Assembly: GCA_025057695.1 (NCBI GenBank)
Contig: JANWVB010000001.1
Location: 1-43,517 of the forward strand
Direction of reading: 5' to 3'
DNA: 43,517 nucleotides
DNA from: Patescibacteria group bacterium
GTDB lineage: Bacteria; Patescibacteriota; Microgenomatia; UBA8517
Shown here: one piece after another, positions 9,565 to 17,828 of the stretch
How the letters are laid out: every line of letters starts with the position of its first letter
How positions within the stretch are numbered: position 1 is the first letter of the stretch
The notes under the pieces: generated by a model
The model's input: only the letters and a program-made list of their open reading frames with translations
Told to the model about the DNA's origin: nothing
Databases searched by the model: none
Translations under genes and position numbers: made by a program

Positions 9565-9870
9565 TCAAACAAAAATCACTTTGTCCCCCACTTTTAGTTT
9601 ATTGTCTTTTATAAAACAACTCTTACACTCAAGCGCTACAAATGATTTAAATCCCAAAAAAAGAATTTGATTAGGTTTAAGCGACTCAATCAATTTAACT
9701 ACAATTCCCTGCCTGTTTAGTATGATAACATCTATAGGATAAAAAACCCAAAATGTATGTATTCCGATTCTTGATTCAAAATAAACAGGCGGTTTCTGAA
9801 AACCAAACATCAATCCTGTCATTGACTCTAAAAATCTCAATTTTTTTGCGCGGACAATCAACATAGACAT
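9565..9870 (-). CDS. DUF192 family protein
   Basis: This 101-residue protein has the DUF192 pattern: a short N-terminal KLRFLESMTGLMF segment, GIHTFWVFYPIDVIILNRQG with the typical hydrophobic strand, VVKLIESLKP, and a final GDKVIFV. Members are small beta proteins of unknown biochemical role, often exported in other bacteria. No signal peptide is seen here. It starts at ATG 9870 or the second ATG at 9864. It lies directly upstream of the nuclease-like gene and is divergent from the coiled-coil gene, with 53 bases shared for both promoters. Confidence 0.6.
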   Translation of the reverse strand: MSMLIVRAKKLRFLESMTGLMFGFQKPPVYFESRIGIHTFWVFYPIDVIILNRQGIVVKLIESLKPNQILFLGFKSFVALECKSCFIKDNKLKVGDKVIFV

Positions 9871-9886
9871 TTCTTTTAAATATCTG

Positions 9887-9915
9887 TTGATATTTAATGT
9901 TTTTTATGGCTTAAT
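9887..9915 (+). promoter_or_regulatory. Putative promoter of the 9924 gene
   Basis: TTGATA at 9887-9892 and CTTAAT at 9910-9915 are separated by 17 bases, the optimal sigma-70 spacing. The -10 hexamer ends 8 bases before the ATG at 9924, again predicting an almost leaderless transcript. Confidence 0.4.
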
Positions 9916-9923
9916 GTTAAACT

Positions 9924-10460
9924 ATGGATGACCAAACAAAAACAACAAACCAAGATCTTGCAGAAACTGCAAATACACAAGACCCTCAAATCAATTCTTA
10001 TTCAAGTGAAGATAATTCAACACAAATAAACCAAGTTGTAGACACAAAAAGTGCTTCTAGTCAATTTGATTACCTTCAAAACCTTCAATCTCAGATAAAT
10101 ATATATCTTTCAAGAATTGAAAATCTTAAGCAGGAAATCCAACCTGTAAAAGAGATGATTGATTCATATCTTTCAAACGATCCTTTATACGCTGAACTTT
10201 CTGTAAAAGCCAAAGAATCAACAAAAGAAAAAAGCAAAAGGAAAAAAGAGTTAATGTCCTCGCCAAACGGCAAAGCTCTAAATCAAAAGATGGAAAAAAT
10301 AAAAGAGGAACAAAATGAAGCAAACGAAATGCTTTCTCAACTGCTATCAGAATACCAAAAAGCTACAGGAGCAACTGTTTTTGAAGGAGCTGATGGAGAA
10401 ATAAGACAGATAGTAATGATAGCCAAACTAATACGCAAAACGAATCTAAATAGAGACTAA
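9924..10460 (+). CDS. Coiled-coil protein of unknown function
   Basis: The 178-residue protein is not recognised. Residues 1-50 are polar, rich in Gln, Asn, Thr and Ser, and probably disordered. Residues 52-150 are strongly helical, with heptad-like Leu/Ile spacing (YLQNLQSQINIYLSRIENLK) and a very basic stretch KESTKEKSKRKKE, consistent with a coiled coil. The C-terminus ends in a short helical, basic segment. No signal peptide or membrane segment is seen. It precedes the FMN-binding gene by 60 bases on the same strand. Because the next gene has its own strong ribosome binding site, a functional link to the redox module is possible but unproven. Confidence 0.6.
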   Translation: MDDQTKTTNQDLAETANTQDPQINSYSSEDNSTQINQVVDTKSASSQFDYLQNLQSQINIYLSRIENLKQEIQPVKEMIDSYLSNDPLYAELSVKAKESTKEKSKRKKELMSSPNGKALNQKMEKIKEEQNEANEMLSQLLSEYQKATGATVFEGADGEIRQIVMIAKLIRKTNLNRD

Positions 10461-10503
10461 CTGCTTGACTAATTTAATTTCTACAATCACCATTTTTATC
10501 AAC

Positions 10504-10513
10504 AAGGAGGTGA
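10504..10513 (+). promoter_or_regulatory. Perfect Shine-Dalgarno sequence for the FMN-binding gene
   Basis: AAGGAGGTGA is fully complementary to the canonical 16S rRNA 3' end and lies 7 bases before the ATG at 10521. Most native genes in the window have no such site, so this gene may be translated unusually well. Confidence 0.8.
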
Positions 10514-10520
10514 AAGTTTT

Positions 10521-11024
10521 ATGGAAGAAAACCATAGTGAACCAGAATCAAAACCAGATCAAAAAAACAGCAATTTCTTGCCAATGGCGGTTGTTTTTGT
10601 AATTGCCGCAATTGCAATTGGAGTATATTTAAGTCAGCAAAAACCTGCCACTCACACGACAAATACATCACCTGCAATTGAAATAACAAACGAAAAATCA
10701 TCTGATACAGTTGATACAGTTGTCAACACATACAAAGATGGGGATTATGAGGCGTTAGGACAATACACAACTCCCGGCGGGCAAAGTGAAATAGGTCTAA
10801 GAATAAAATTAGAAAAAGGGATAATAATAGATTCATCAGTAGAAATCAGAGCCAACGATCCGCCATCAAGAAGATTTCAGCAGGAATTTGCCAAGAACTA
10901 CAAACAATTTGTTATCGGCAAGAAAATTGACGATCTTAATCTAACCAAAGTTGCCGGTTCATCGCTAACCCCAAAAGGCTTTAACGAAGCTATCGCAAAA
11001 ATAAAAGCGGAAGCTAAATCGTAA
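10521..11024 (+). CDS. Membrane-anchored FMN-binding domain protein (covalent flavin carrier)
   Basis: The 167-residue protein has a polar N-terminus, one transmembrane helix at about residues 20-37, a Thr/Pro-rich linker and an FMN_bind domain from about 68 to 165. The domain shows YKDGDYEALG, FQQEFAKNYKQFVIGKKIDDL and VAGSSLTPKGFNEAI. The last motif aligns with the SGATLTS loop of NqrC/RnfG, where ApbE attaches FMN through a phosphoester. By that alignment the acceptor here would be Ser148 in place of Thr, though Thr150 is also nearby. With the N-terminus in, the flavin domain would face outside the membrane. The gene lies 6 bases before apbE and heads a tight three-gene set, so it is very likely the substrate of that ApbE. 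It has a perfect ribosome binding site. Confidence 0.85.
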   Translation: MEENHSEPESKPDQKNSNFLPMAVVFVIAAIAIGVYLSQQKPATHTTNTSPAIEITNEKSSDTVDTVVNTYKDGDYEALGQYTTPGGQSEIGLRIKLEKGIIIDSSVEIRANDPPSRRFQQEFAKNYKQFVIGKKIDDLNLTKVAGSSLTPKGFNEAIAKIKAEAKS

Positions 11025-11030
11025 CTAAAG

Positions 11031-11915
11031 ATGGATATCAACAACTTTACATTTGAAGCAACGGGGACTGTTTGGCAAATTGATATTTACGATCCTGTAT
11101 CGAAAAAAATTAAAGCCAAAATTTCTGATTTGGTAAAAAGTGAAGCTGACAATTTTGAAAAAAAATACTCAAGATTTAGAGACGATTCTTGGTTGAGAAA
11201 AATATCCCGATTAAGACAAAAGTCAAAATTGCCTAAAGACGCAAAAACTATCTTTGACTTATATCAAAACTTATACAAAATTACAAACGGAATTTTCACT
11301 CCGTTAATAGGAAGTTTCATGGAAGAATCAGGATATGACTCCAACTACTCTCTTATTCCCAAAATCTCGCTTCACCATCCGCCAACATGGAAAAACGCGA
11401 TTGAATACAACTATCCATATATTCAAATAAAACAAAATGTTGTCATAGACTTCGGAGCGGCTGGCAAGGGGTACTTGATTGATATAATAAAAAATTTGCT
11501 GAAAGACAACCAAATCAACTCTTTTTGCATTGACGCGGGAGGGGATATATACGTAAACAACCACCCCACAGGGAAAATGCAAATAGGATTGGAAAATCCC
11601 AAAAATTTATCTGAAGTAATTGGAATTATTTATCTTAATAACGCAAGCATTTGCGCGTCGTCGGGCAACAGGCGACGATGGGACAAATTTCATCATATTA
11701 TCAATCCTCAAACATTAAGTTCCCCTACCGATATTATTGCCACATGGACAATAGCGCAAAGCGCTTTAATAGCCGACGCAATGTCAACTTGCCTATTTTT
11801 GGTAGATAAATCTATATTGCAAAATGCTTACAATTTTGATTATCTCATCTTAAAAAAAGATTTTAGCTTTGAAAAATCAAGCGGTTTTGAAGCTGAATTA
11901 TTTTTAAAAAATTAA
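11031..11915 (+). CDS. apbE: FAD:protein FMN transferase ApbE
   Basis: The 294-residue protein carries the ApbE hallmarks: an opening FEATGTVWQI, the VVIDFGAAGKGYLID loop (137-151), DAGGDIYVN (168-176), ICASSGNRRR (207-216), HHIINPQT (221-228) and the metal-binding IADAMST (248-254). ApbE splits FAD and transfers FMN to Ser/Thr of target proteins with Mg2+. No signal peptide or lipobox is present, and upstream extension in this frame is blocked at once by the stop of the preceding gene. The enzyme therefore looks cytosolic, unlike the exported forms of many bacteria. It sits between its likely substrate and the membrane reductase, with gaps of 6 and 3 bases. Confidence 0.93.
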   Translation: MDINNFTFEATGTVWQIDIYDPVSKKIKAKISDLVKSEADNFEKKYSRFRDDSWLRKISRLRQKSKLPKDAKTIFDLYQNLYKITNGIFTPLIGSFMEESGYDSNYSLIPKISLHHPPTWKNAIEYNYPYIQIKQNVVIDFGAAGKGYLIDIIKNLLKDNQINSFCIDAGGDIYVNNHPTGKMQIGLENPKNLSEVIGIIYLNNASICASSGNRRRWDKFHHIINPQTLSSPTDIIATWTIAQSALIADAMSTCLFLVDKSILQNAYNFDYLILKKDFSFEKSSGFEAELFLKN

Positions 11916-11918
11916 AAC

Positions 11919-13442
11919 ATGATACAAAAAATCGACACATATCTAAATAGCATCACAATGTATAAAATCACTGTTTACGCGCTTTGTGCGATTGCCTTAT
12001 TATCAATAGCATACGGATTTTTAGGGATACTCCCTTTTAACGCAATTTCTCTTATTGTTTCTTTGTCAGTAATAATCATAACATGCTATATTTCAAACAA
12101 AATTTGTCAAAAAATTTCTAATCTTCCCACAAACAATGATTCATGGCTTATAAGCGCGTTAATACTTTTTTTGATTATTGCTCCGCCAGATAATTATCAA
12201 AGCGATATTTTAATAACAATCATCGCAAGCGCAATTGCTATCTTCTCAAAATATATTTTCAAACTAAAAAACAGTCATATATTCAATCCAGTAGCATTGG
12301 CTCTTTTGATAATTGGCATTTTTGGCTTCGGAAATTCTATATGGTGGGTAGGAAGTGCAAATCTTGCAATACCTGTTGCCATATTGGGATTTTTAGTGGT
12401 TAGAAAGATAAGACAATCCGGCATGGTCTTTGCTTTTTTTATAACAACGCTTGTGACAATCAGTGTATTTAGCCTGAAAAACAATATTGATATTGTGAAA
12501 TCAATTTATGAGGTAGTTATTTCATGGCCAACAATCTTTCTGGGAACAATAATGCTTACAGAACCTTCGACAATGCCTGCAACAAATTTACAAAGAAAAA
12601 TATATGGAGCGGTAGTTGGATTTTTGTTTAGCTTTCAATTTTCTTTTGGCCCAATTTTTTCATCTCCCGAGCTTGCAATAGTAATTGGCAATGTATTTTC
12701 GTGTTTGATAAGTCCAAAACAAAAAACTATTCTTGCTTTTAAAACAAAGCTAAAAATAGCCAGAAACACTTACGAATTTGTTTTTGAGCCAGACAAAAAA
12801 TTGACATTTTTGCCCGGACAATATCTGGAACTAACTCTTAATACGACCACAAACGACACAAGAGGAAATAGAAGGTACTTTACTATTGCATCATCGCCAA
12901 CCGACACAAAAGTAAGATTTGGAATAAAGTTTGCGGATGCGAAAGGAAGTAGCTTCAAAGATACAATTTTTAATTTAAGAGCCGACGACAAAGTATTGGC
13001 AGGAAATTTAGGCGGCGACTTTGTAATGCCAAAAGACACCAATAAACCTCTAGTTTTCATCGCGGGCGGGATAGGAATCACGCCTTTTATAAGCATGATC
13101 AGATATCTTACCGACACCAAAGAAAAAAGACCCATTACTCTTTTTTACGCAAACAATACAAAAAACGACATCGCATACAAAGATGTGCTAGACCAAGCAA
13201 ACAAAAAATTAGGATTGAAAACTATTTACTTGCTTACAAACAAAAATTTGGTTCCAAAAAACTGGAAAGGAGAAGTAGGATACTTAAACGAAGAAATAAT
13301 CAAAAAACATGTAAAAAACCATAAAGAGCAAATATATTACTTATCAGGTCCAAACGCGATGGTTGATTCTTATAAAAATCTGCTTGCCAAAATCGGCATA
13401 CCAGATAAACAAATAAAAACAGATTACTTCCCCGGATTTTAG
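11919..13442 (+). CDS. NqrB/RnfD-like membrane protein fused to a ferredoxin-NADP reductase domain
   Basis: The 507-residue protein has two parts. Residues 1 to about 268 are membrane-embedded, with eight to ten hydrophobic segments and NqrB/RnfD landmarks: HIFNPVALALL near 120 and LTEPSTMPATNLQRKIYG near 215-232, like the TDP...T...YG loop of that family. I see no S-G-A-T flavinylation motif in this half. Residues from about 272 on form a ferredoxin reductase-type domain with GQYLELTL, RRYFTIASSP (FAD binding), FIAGGIGITPFISMIRYL (NAD(P) binding) and YLSGPNAMVDS. It should take electrons from cytosolic NAD(P)H and pass them through the membrane to the neighbouring flavin carrier. Similar NqrB-FNR fusions are described in surveys of flavin-transfer operons. 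The final electron acceptor is unknown. Confidence 0.85.
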   Translation: MIQKIDTYLNSITMYKITVYALCAIALLSIAYGFLGILPFNAISLIVSLSVIIITCYISNKICQKISNLPTNNDSWLISALILFLIIAPPDNYQSDILITIIASAIAIFSKYIFKLKNSHIFNPVALALLIIGIFGFGNSIWWVGSANLAIPVAILGFLVVRKIRQSGMVFAFFITTLVTISVFSLKNNIDIVKSIYEVVISWPTIFLGTIMLTEPSTMPATNLQRKIYGAVVGFLFSFQFSFGPIFSSPELAIVIGNVFSCLISPKQKTILAFKTKLKIARNTYEFVFEPDKKLTFLPGQYLELTLNTTTNDTRGNRRYFTIASSPTDTKVRFGIKFADAKGSSFKDTIFNLRADDKVLAGNLGGDFVMPKDTNKPLVFIAGGIGITPFISMIRYLTDTKEKRPITLFYANNTKNDIAYKDVLDQANKKLGLKTIYLLTNKNLVPKNWKGEVGYLNEEIIKKHVKNHKEQIYYLSGPNAMVDSYKNLLAKIGIPDKQIKTDYFPGF

Positions 13443-13623
13443 TATAAAGCAAGAAAAAGTCTTGACAAATTAGACTTTAGACTTGGGCTTGAGTAAAATA
13501 AAAGGCAGTTAAATTCTTTATCAAATTAGATTTTAAAAATAAAAAACACACATTTTGTATTCCAAACGCTTTTGAGCAGGCAAAAAGTTGGAAATTGTCA
13601 ATAAATCTTAATCCGAAAAATAT

Positions 13624-13697
13624 TGCGGGATCGTCTAATGGTAGGACAACAGACTCTGGATCTGTTTATTGGGGTTCGAATCCCTATCCCGCAGCCA
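13624..13697 (+). tRNA. tRNA-Gln (anticodon CTG)
   Basis: A complete cloverleaf can be drawn. The acceptor stem is TGCGGGA/TCCCGCA. The D arm is GTCT-AATGGTA-GGAC. The anticodon stem ACAGA/TCTGT carries loop CTCTGGA, so the anticodon is CTG, reading CAG. The T arm has loop TTCGAAT. The weak U1-A72 pair and G73 are glutamine identity features. The 3' CCA is encoded at 13695-13697. The decayed gene tract starts just downstream. Confidence 0.93.
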
Positions 13698-13930
13698 ATA
13701 TGAATTTGAAAGAGTTTGGGAGGTGGCGCTTGCCGCTCCTGTTGTCATGGCAAGGGCATCAAATCCAACTTTTTTGAAACTTGCTACCAACCACCTAAAA
13801 ATAAGGAAGAAAAAACGCAAAAATTTTAAAGACTAAACCTATTTCTTCGTCTGGAAGTCTGCCGTTGATTGTATACCTGATCAATTTTATCTTTCACACT
13901 ACTAAAAAACCTTATTAATTTTTCATATTT

Positions 13931-15130
13931 TTACGGCTCCACAGTTTCTCTTCTGCTTTCTAATATTGATAATAATACTTCACTGCTGGAGAGTGGAGTT
14001 TGGTATCTAAAGTGTTCATAAGCATCAGTTATTACTCTTTGTGGATTTAAGAACCTTTCTCTGAGAGCTTTTTTGTATTCCTCCATATTAACTCTCCAGC
14101 AATGTCCCGACGGGCTTAACCAATATTCAATCATATCTTTACCATAACCATCTTTGATAGTTACTCGGCTTATTTCATTTGTTTGCGGATCATACTCAAC
14201 TTTTGGAGATTTTCTTTGAGAGTCGGCAATTTTATACCTTTCCCTAATTTGTTGAGCTTGCGACGGACCTAAATTGCCACTCTGAACAAAATGTGCAATC
14301 ACATCTTCAATTTCTTGAGGAGAAGGGAAAAAAGTACCAAGCTTATCGTCGTATGCTCTGAAAGCAAATTCAGGGTTACCGCTACCTAAATTATATCGAT
14401 TGCCTCTATAATGCGCCCAAACACTATTTTCTGCGATCTCAAACATTTCTTGCTCATAAGGACCTTGAACTTGTATTTCAACAAGAGGCAAATTTAATCG
14501 TCTAGCATGTTGTTTCATTTTTTCTGTAATTACCTGATCGATTGGCTCACCACGCTTGTCCACTTTGACAAAGAAACCTCTTAATTGCAGCGTCTCTCCG
14601 CTTTCAGATTTTCCAAAAGCCACAACCTCGTTATAGGTTCCACTAGAAGTTAATTTAAGTAATTGATCGCCAGAAAGCAGTAATCAACCTTGTGCCTGTC
14701 GTCTCAAAAATTCTTTGCTTGAACTATGCGACCCCATGTCAGTTGGGGAAGTGATAACGATATTGCCCTCTGGAGCTTCAACGATAATTCCTCCTTGTCC
14801 CCAAGTTTTCGTATGTGCTTGATCTATAAGAGACATCCTTAGATAAACCTTAATACTTAATCTTTCTGGCTGATCAAAAAGATTTATAGATTGATCACCT
14901 TATGATTTATCAACTTTATATGCGCCGGATGATTCTGCGGAAATTGCAAATAATGGTTGCGAAGCCGTTGCAAAAGGATTGAAGGCGTGAACCAAATACC
15001 GAAATTTTTTGGGGTCATGTTTTTCTGGGTCACTTACTTCACCCCAGATTTTTGGACGCGGTTTTTCTTCATGAGTGGGATTTACTTTTTCAAAATTGAT
15101 TGGCGGTCTTTTTTCAAATTGGTCTGACAT
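13931..15130 (-). pseudogene. Unrecognised 400-codon gene broken by two in-frame stops
   Basis: One reading frame runs from ATG 15130 to TAG-type end at 13931 and is open over 400 codons except for TAA at 14902-14900 and TGA at 14686-14684. The three pieces (76, 71 and 250 codons) read as one protein: the sequence across each stop keeps normal composition, for example QINLFDQPERL-like text after the first and LLLSGDQLLKLTSSGTYNEV after the second. The start MSDQFEKRPPINFEK is hydrophilic; the middle has WGQGGIIVEAPEGNIVIT, beta-rich; the C-terminal third is mixed. No family is recognised, no membrane segment is seen. The lack of frameshifts suggests recent inactivation. Shorter products could start at ATG 14836 or GTG 14623. 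Confidence 0.6.
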
Positions 15131-15497
15131 AGTATAATGACGTTAATTATTGATTCTATGCTGAAATCTTATCAAATTGTAAAATTTTTGTAAACACCCT
15201 GCACTCTACGAAGCCGAGCAAAAATCACACGCGCAAAAAATAGTGGAGGAACAACGTCGGAGTAAACGAGGCTAAAGGCCGAGCTAGTACATTGAAATTC
15301 AACATTTTTTGTAAAGGATCAGCCACGATTTTAACAAGATGACCTTGGTGCACACAAAAACACATGTCTTCATTCAAAAGTAAATTTTATTACTCAGACA
15401 TTCGTACTTTACCCTCAGTGTTTGGAGAATTATCCTTGAAATTGGCACTTTGCATCTACAAAATCAGTTGATTTTTATTTCTTTATATGTTTAACAA
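15131..15497. other. Non-coding or decayed stretch in the accessory tract
   Basis: About 370 bases without an intact gene lie between two minus-strand pseudogenes. On the minus strand a short open piece reads SANFKDNSPNTEGKVRMSE before a stop near 15391, which looks like the C-terminal end of a lost protein. The part around 15190-15300 has higher GC than its surroundings. No RNA gene or repeat is seen. Confidence 0.35.
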
Positions 15498-15839
15498 TTA
15501 TTCTAAATATTGAACCTGTGGTTCTTTTTCTTCGGATTCGAACCAGAAGGGCATATAAGCGGAAAGATCTTCAACGGTACTCCTGAAAGCAAAACCAGCA
15601 TTGTTAATCAATACGTCAACCTTTTTCAGTCTTTTTCTTAATTTTACAAATGAACGTTTTATAGAGGCAATATCCAACAAATCTGTTTCTGTAAAGAAAT
15701 AATCCTTATGTTTAAAATCGGCAACATTTTTTCTTCCCATTCATAAAACAATATACTTATTACTATCTAAGGCCTTTTCAACAAACGCTTTACCTATCCC
15801 TGAGCTAACTCCTGTAATTACCACATATTTTTTATTCAT
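15498..15839 (-). pseudogene. Short-chain dehydrogenase/reductase, truncated and interrupted
   Basis: ATG 15839 opens MNKKYVVITGVSSGIGKAF, the TGxxxGIG cofactor loop of the SDR family. The frame meets TGA at 15743-15741 after 32 codons and continues in the same frame with FTETDLLDIASIKRSF and VDVLINNAGFAF, the Asp of strand 4 and the NNAG motif. It then runs into unrelated residues and stops at 15498. The catalytic Ser and YxxxK are missing, since a normal SDR has about 250 residues and this has about 113. It is therefore doubly broken. A strong ribosome binding site, AAGGAGGTCAGA at 15852-15841, precedes it, and the start overlaps the end of the ppx-like gene, so the two once formed an operon. 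Confidence 0.8.
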
Positions 15840-16747
15840 TTCTGACCTCCTTTGCTAACTCATACAAAATGCCGGAGGAAATGTTATTGTTACTTGGAAC
15901 TACTATATCTGTGCCAAGAAATTTGCTAATTTGAAAAATATCAATCAAAGCATTTTCAGCAGACCACATATAATAGGGTTCGGCTGGAAACATTGACATT
16001 CGCTCTTCATAGGGTAGGGCAATTATTCTTTCGTACACAGGGTATAGCCTTTTAATTTGAGTCCGAAATGGGTGATCAAAAGCACCATTATTTTCATCAA
16101 GTTTCACGTTCATTGCTTTTAAAAAGTCAATAATGTTAGTTGTTCCATAAACCAGCAGTTCTGGTTTTTGTTTAGTCTTAGCTAAGGATTTCATTTCACT
16201 TTTTACATATTTTTTCGCATTCGCCAACTCTTTTTTGGTTGGGTGATGAGTTTTGTACAAGGTCTCTTGCATAAAGTAGGTACTTATTTTGAAAAGATGA
16301 GTTTCATATATATTATTGTCCTTGCCAATAACTACCTGTACACTGCCGCCACCGATATCAGATACAGCAATTGTTTTCTTTGGAAAATCCTTCGAAACCG
16401 AGTTGAAATAGATTCGTGCTTAATCATCATGGCTTAACATCTCGAGCGATACTCCAGTCTTGTCTTTTATTTCTTTAAGTACCTCTTTTGCATTTTTGGC
16501 CTTTCTTATAGCTTCAGTCGTTACAGCCTTATAATTATGAACACCCAACTCATCAAGTAGTATCTATAGCTTTACGTATTATTAAGCCATCGGTTTTATC
16601 AAGATCTCTTCCTAGTACCGTTAGTTCCTTTTCTCTAGCAAGAGTTTTTGATGAATAATTTTTATCAAATTCCCAAACTTTAAATTTGCTCTTTAAAGTT
16701 CCCACATCAATAACAGCCGTTCGTATATAATTATTTGGTTTTGACAT
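15832..16747 (-). pseudogene. Ppx/GppA exopolyphosphatase-type gene, frameshifted
   Basis: ATG 16747 opens a Ppx/GppA N-terminus with AVIDVGTLKSKFKVWEFD (phosphate loop). The frame stops at TGA 16555-16553, but the next frame continues smoothly with LLDELGVHNYKAVTTEAIR, so one extra base lies near 16556-16565. The second phosphate loop VSDIGGGSVQVVIG follows, preceded by an in-frame TAA at 16422-16420. The C-terminal half (146 codons from 16272) is intact and has RLYPVYERIIALPYEER and ISSGILYEL typical of the family. The total span is 305 codons plus one base, close to the length of short Ppx proteins. The original enzyme would degrade polyphosphate or pppGpp. Two separate lesions argue for a true pseudogene. 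Confidence 0.85.
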
Positions 16748-16916
16748 TTAAATATTTTTTTAATAATTGATACCGTTCAGATATATTTTCCCTCAGATAT
16801 GATCCACATACAACATTGGTTAAATCTGACTCCTCCAACTCAAGAACAACTTTATTATCAACACTCCTGTCTAAAGTTATAATTGGCTGATGGCTGGTGC
16901 TGTAAGCCCGCGACAA
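16731..16916 (-). pseudogene. C-terminal fragment of an unrecognised gene upstream of ppx
   Basis: An open minus-strand stretch of about 61 codons ends at 16731, overlapping the ppx-like start by 17 bases in operon style. It reads AYSTSHQPIITLDRSVDN, then VVLELEESDLTNVV and a helical end. I do not recognise it. The part upstream of 16916 is replaced by the oppositely oriented inositol monophosphatase remnant, so it is probably a truncated C-terminus. A faint similarity to the C-terminal strands of small-molecule kinases of the NAD kinase type is possible but unsupported. Confidence 0.35.
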
Positions 16917-17246
16917 ATCAAAGAACCAAAATTTGTTGAATCTATAAGAAGAACTGGATTGGTCACTGTAGAAGTCTCTGCTGTAACACCCAAAATATGC
17001 GCATTAATTCGTGGGGAGTTTTAATCGGCTGTTTACTTTCCTCAAGACGGGCAATCCGCTGCTTTATGGGACTACGCCGCAGGGGTATTGCTTATCCAGG
17101 AGTTTGGCGGAAGAATAAGTTCATTATGTGGCGCTGAGCTTCCATTCAGAGGAGCAAATATTATTCACAAAAAAGGCTGGTTAGCTACTCGGAATATTGA
17201 TCATGCGTATTTATTAGCTTGTCTGAATAGTCTAGGTAAACTATAA
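16890..17246 (+). pseudogene. Inositol monophosphatase family, 3' remnant
   Basis: The plus-strand frame ending TAA at 17244-17246 reads LWDYAAGVLLIQEFGGRIS followed by a final HAYLLACLNSLGKL. The WDYAAG motif, with the metal-binding Asp and the GG of the following turn, is the second signature of the inositol monophosphatase/CysQ family. Upstream in the same frame, SIRRTGLVTVEV matches the RR-x-G segment, but TAA at 17022-17024 interrupts the frame. The first two thirds, including the first metal-binding motif, are absent. It ends 8 bases before the Nudix pseudogene, suggesting a former plus-strand operon. Confidence 0.75.
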
Positions 17247-17254
17247 TAACTCAA

Positions 17255-17788
17255 ATGACAAAAGTGCAAAAATGGCAATAGCTCTCAAGAGAAATAGCTT
17301 GTCAAAAATACAGTCGTCAGATTGAAAAAGTAACTTTTAAACTTCCTGATGGGAAAGAAACCGACTTTTATATCAAAAGAGAAGGTCCGGCAGCTGGGAT
17401 TTTGGCAATAACAAAAGACAGAAAAGTAATTCTTGTAAAGCAGTATCGACCTGGGCCAAAAGAAGTTCTCCTTGAACTACCTGGTGGCTATGTTGATCCC
17501 AACGAGGAACCTGAAAAGACAATGGAGCGTGAATTACTTTAAGGAACAGGATATAAAGGCAAAGTTAAACTTGTCACTACTTGTTTTGATGACGCTTACT
17601 CTACAATGAACAGGTACTGCTTTGTTGCAACTGATTGCGAGAAAGCCAGTGACCATCAAGCGGGCGAGCATGAATTTGTAGAAATTGAAATGCTATCTCT
17701 GAAAGATTTCAGAAAGCTTTTGCGTACCGGCAAGATGACCGATGTTGAAGTGGGATACCTCGGTCTTGATTTTCTAAACCTTCTCTAA
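17255..17788 (+). pseudogene. Nudix hydrolase (ADP-ribose pyrophosphatase-like) with two in-frame stops
   Basis: ATG 17255 starts a frame interrupted by TAG at 17279-17281 (codon 9) and TAA at 17540-17542 (codon 96). Otherwise it reads through 177 codons. Before the second stop it has FKLPDGKETDFYIKREG, VILVKQYRPGPKEVLLELPGG and the Nudix box up to EKTMERELL; after it, GTGYKG and a normal C-terminal domain. The second stop replaces one of the catalytic Glu codons of the box (GAA or GAG to TAA), so no active enzyme can be made. The arrangement is that of NudF-type ADP-sugar pyrophosphatases. Confidence 0.85.
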
Positions 17789-17828
17789 CAGAGATAATAA
17801 ATAGCTCCAATATCCAATAATAAATAAT

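Noticed and set aside
13462..13499. TTGACA at 13462 as the -35 box of the tRNA-Gln promoter
   Set aside because: The only TAAAAT downstream lies 26 bases away, too far for a normal spacer, and no -10-like hexamer sits at 16-18 bases.
13464..13540. Imperfect direct repeat CAAATTAGA(C/T)TTTA upstream of tRNA-Gln
   Set aside because: Only two AT-rich copies of about 14 bases, with no further units; chance similarity is likely.
13700..13800. GC-richer palindrome-like stretch after tRNA-Gln as a terminator
   Set aside because: The arms mispair at several positions when aligned and no T run follows directly.
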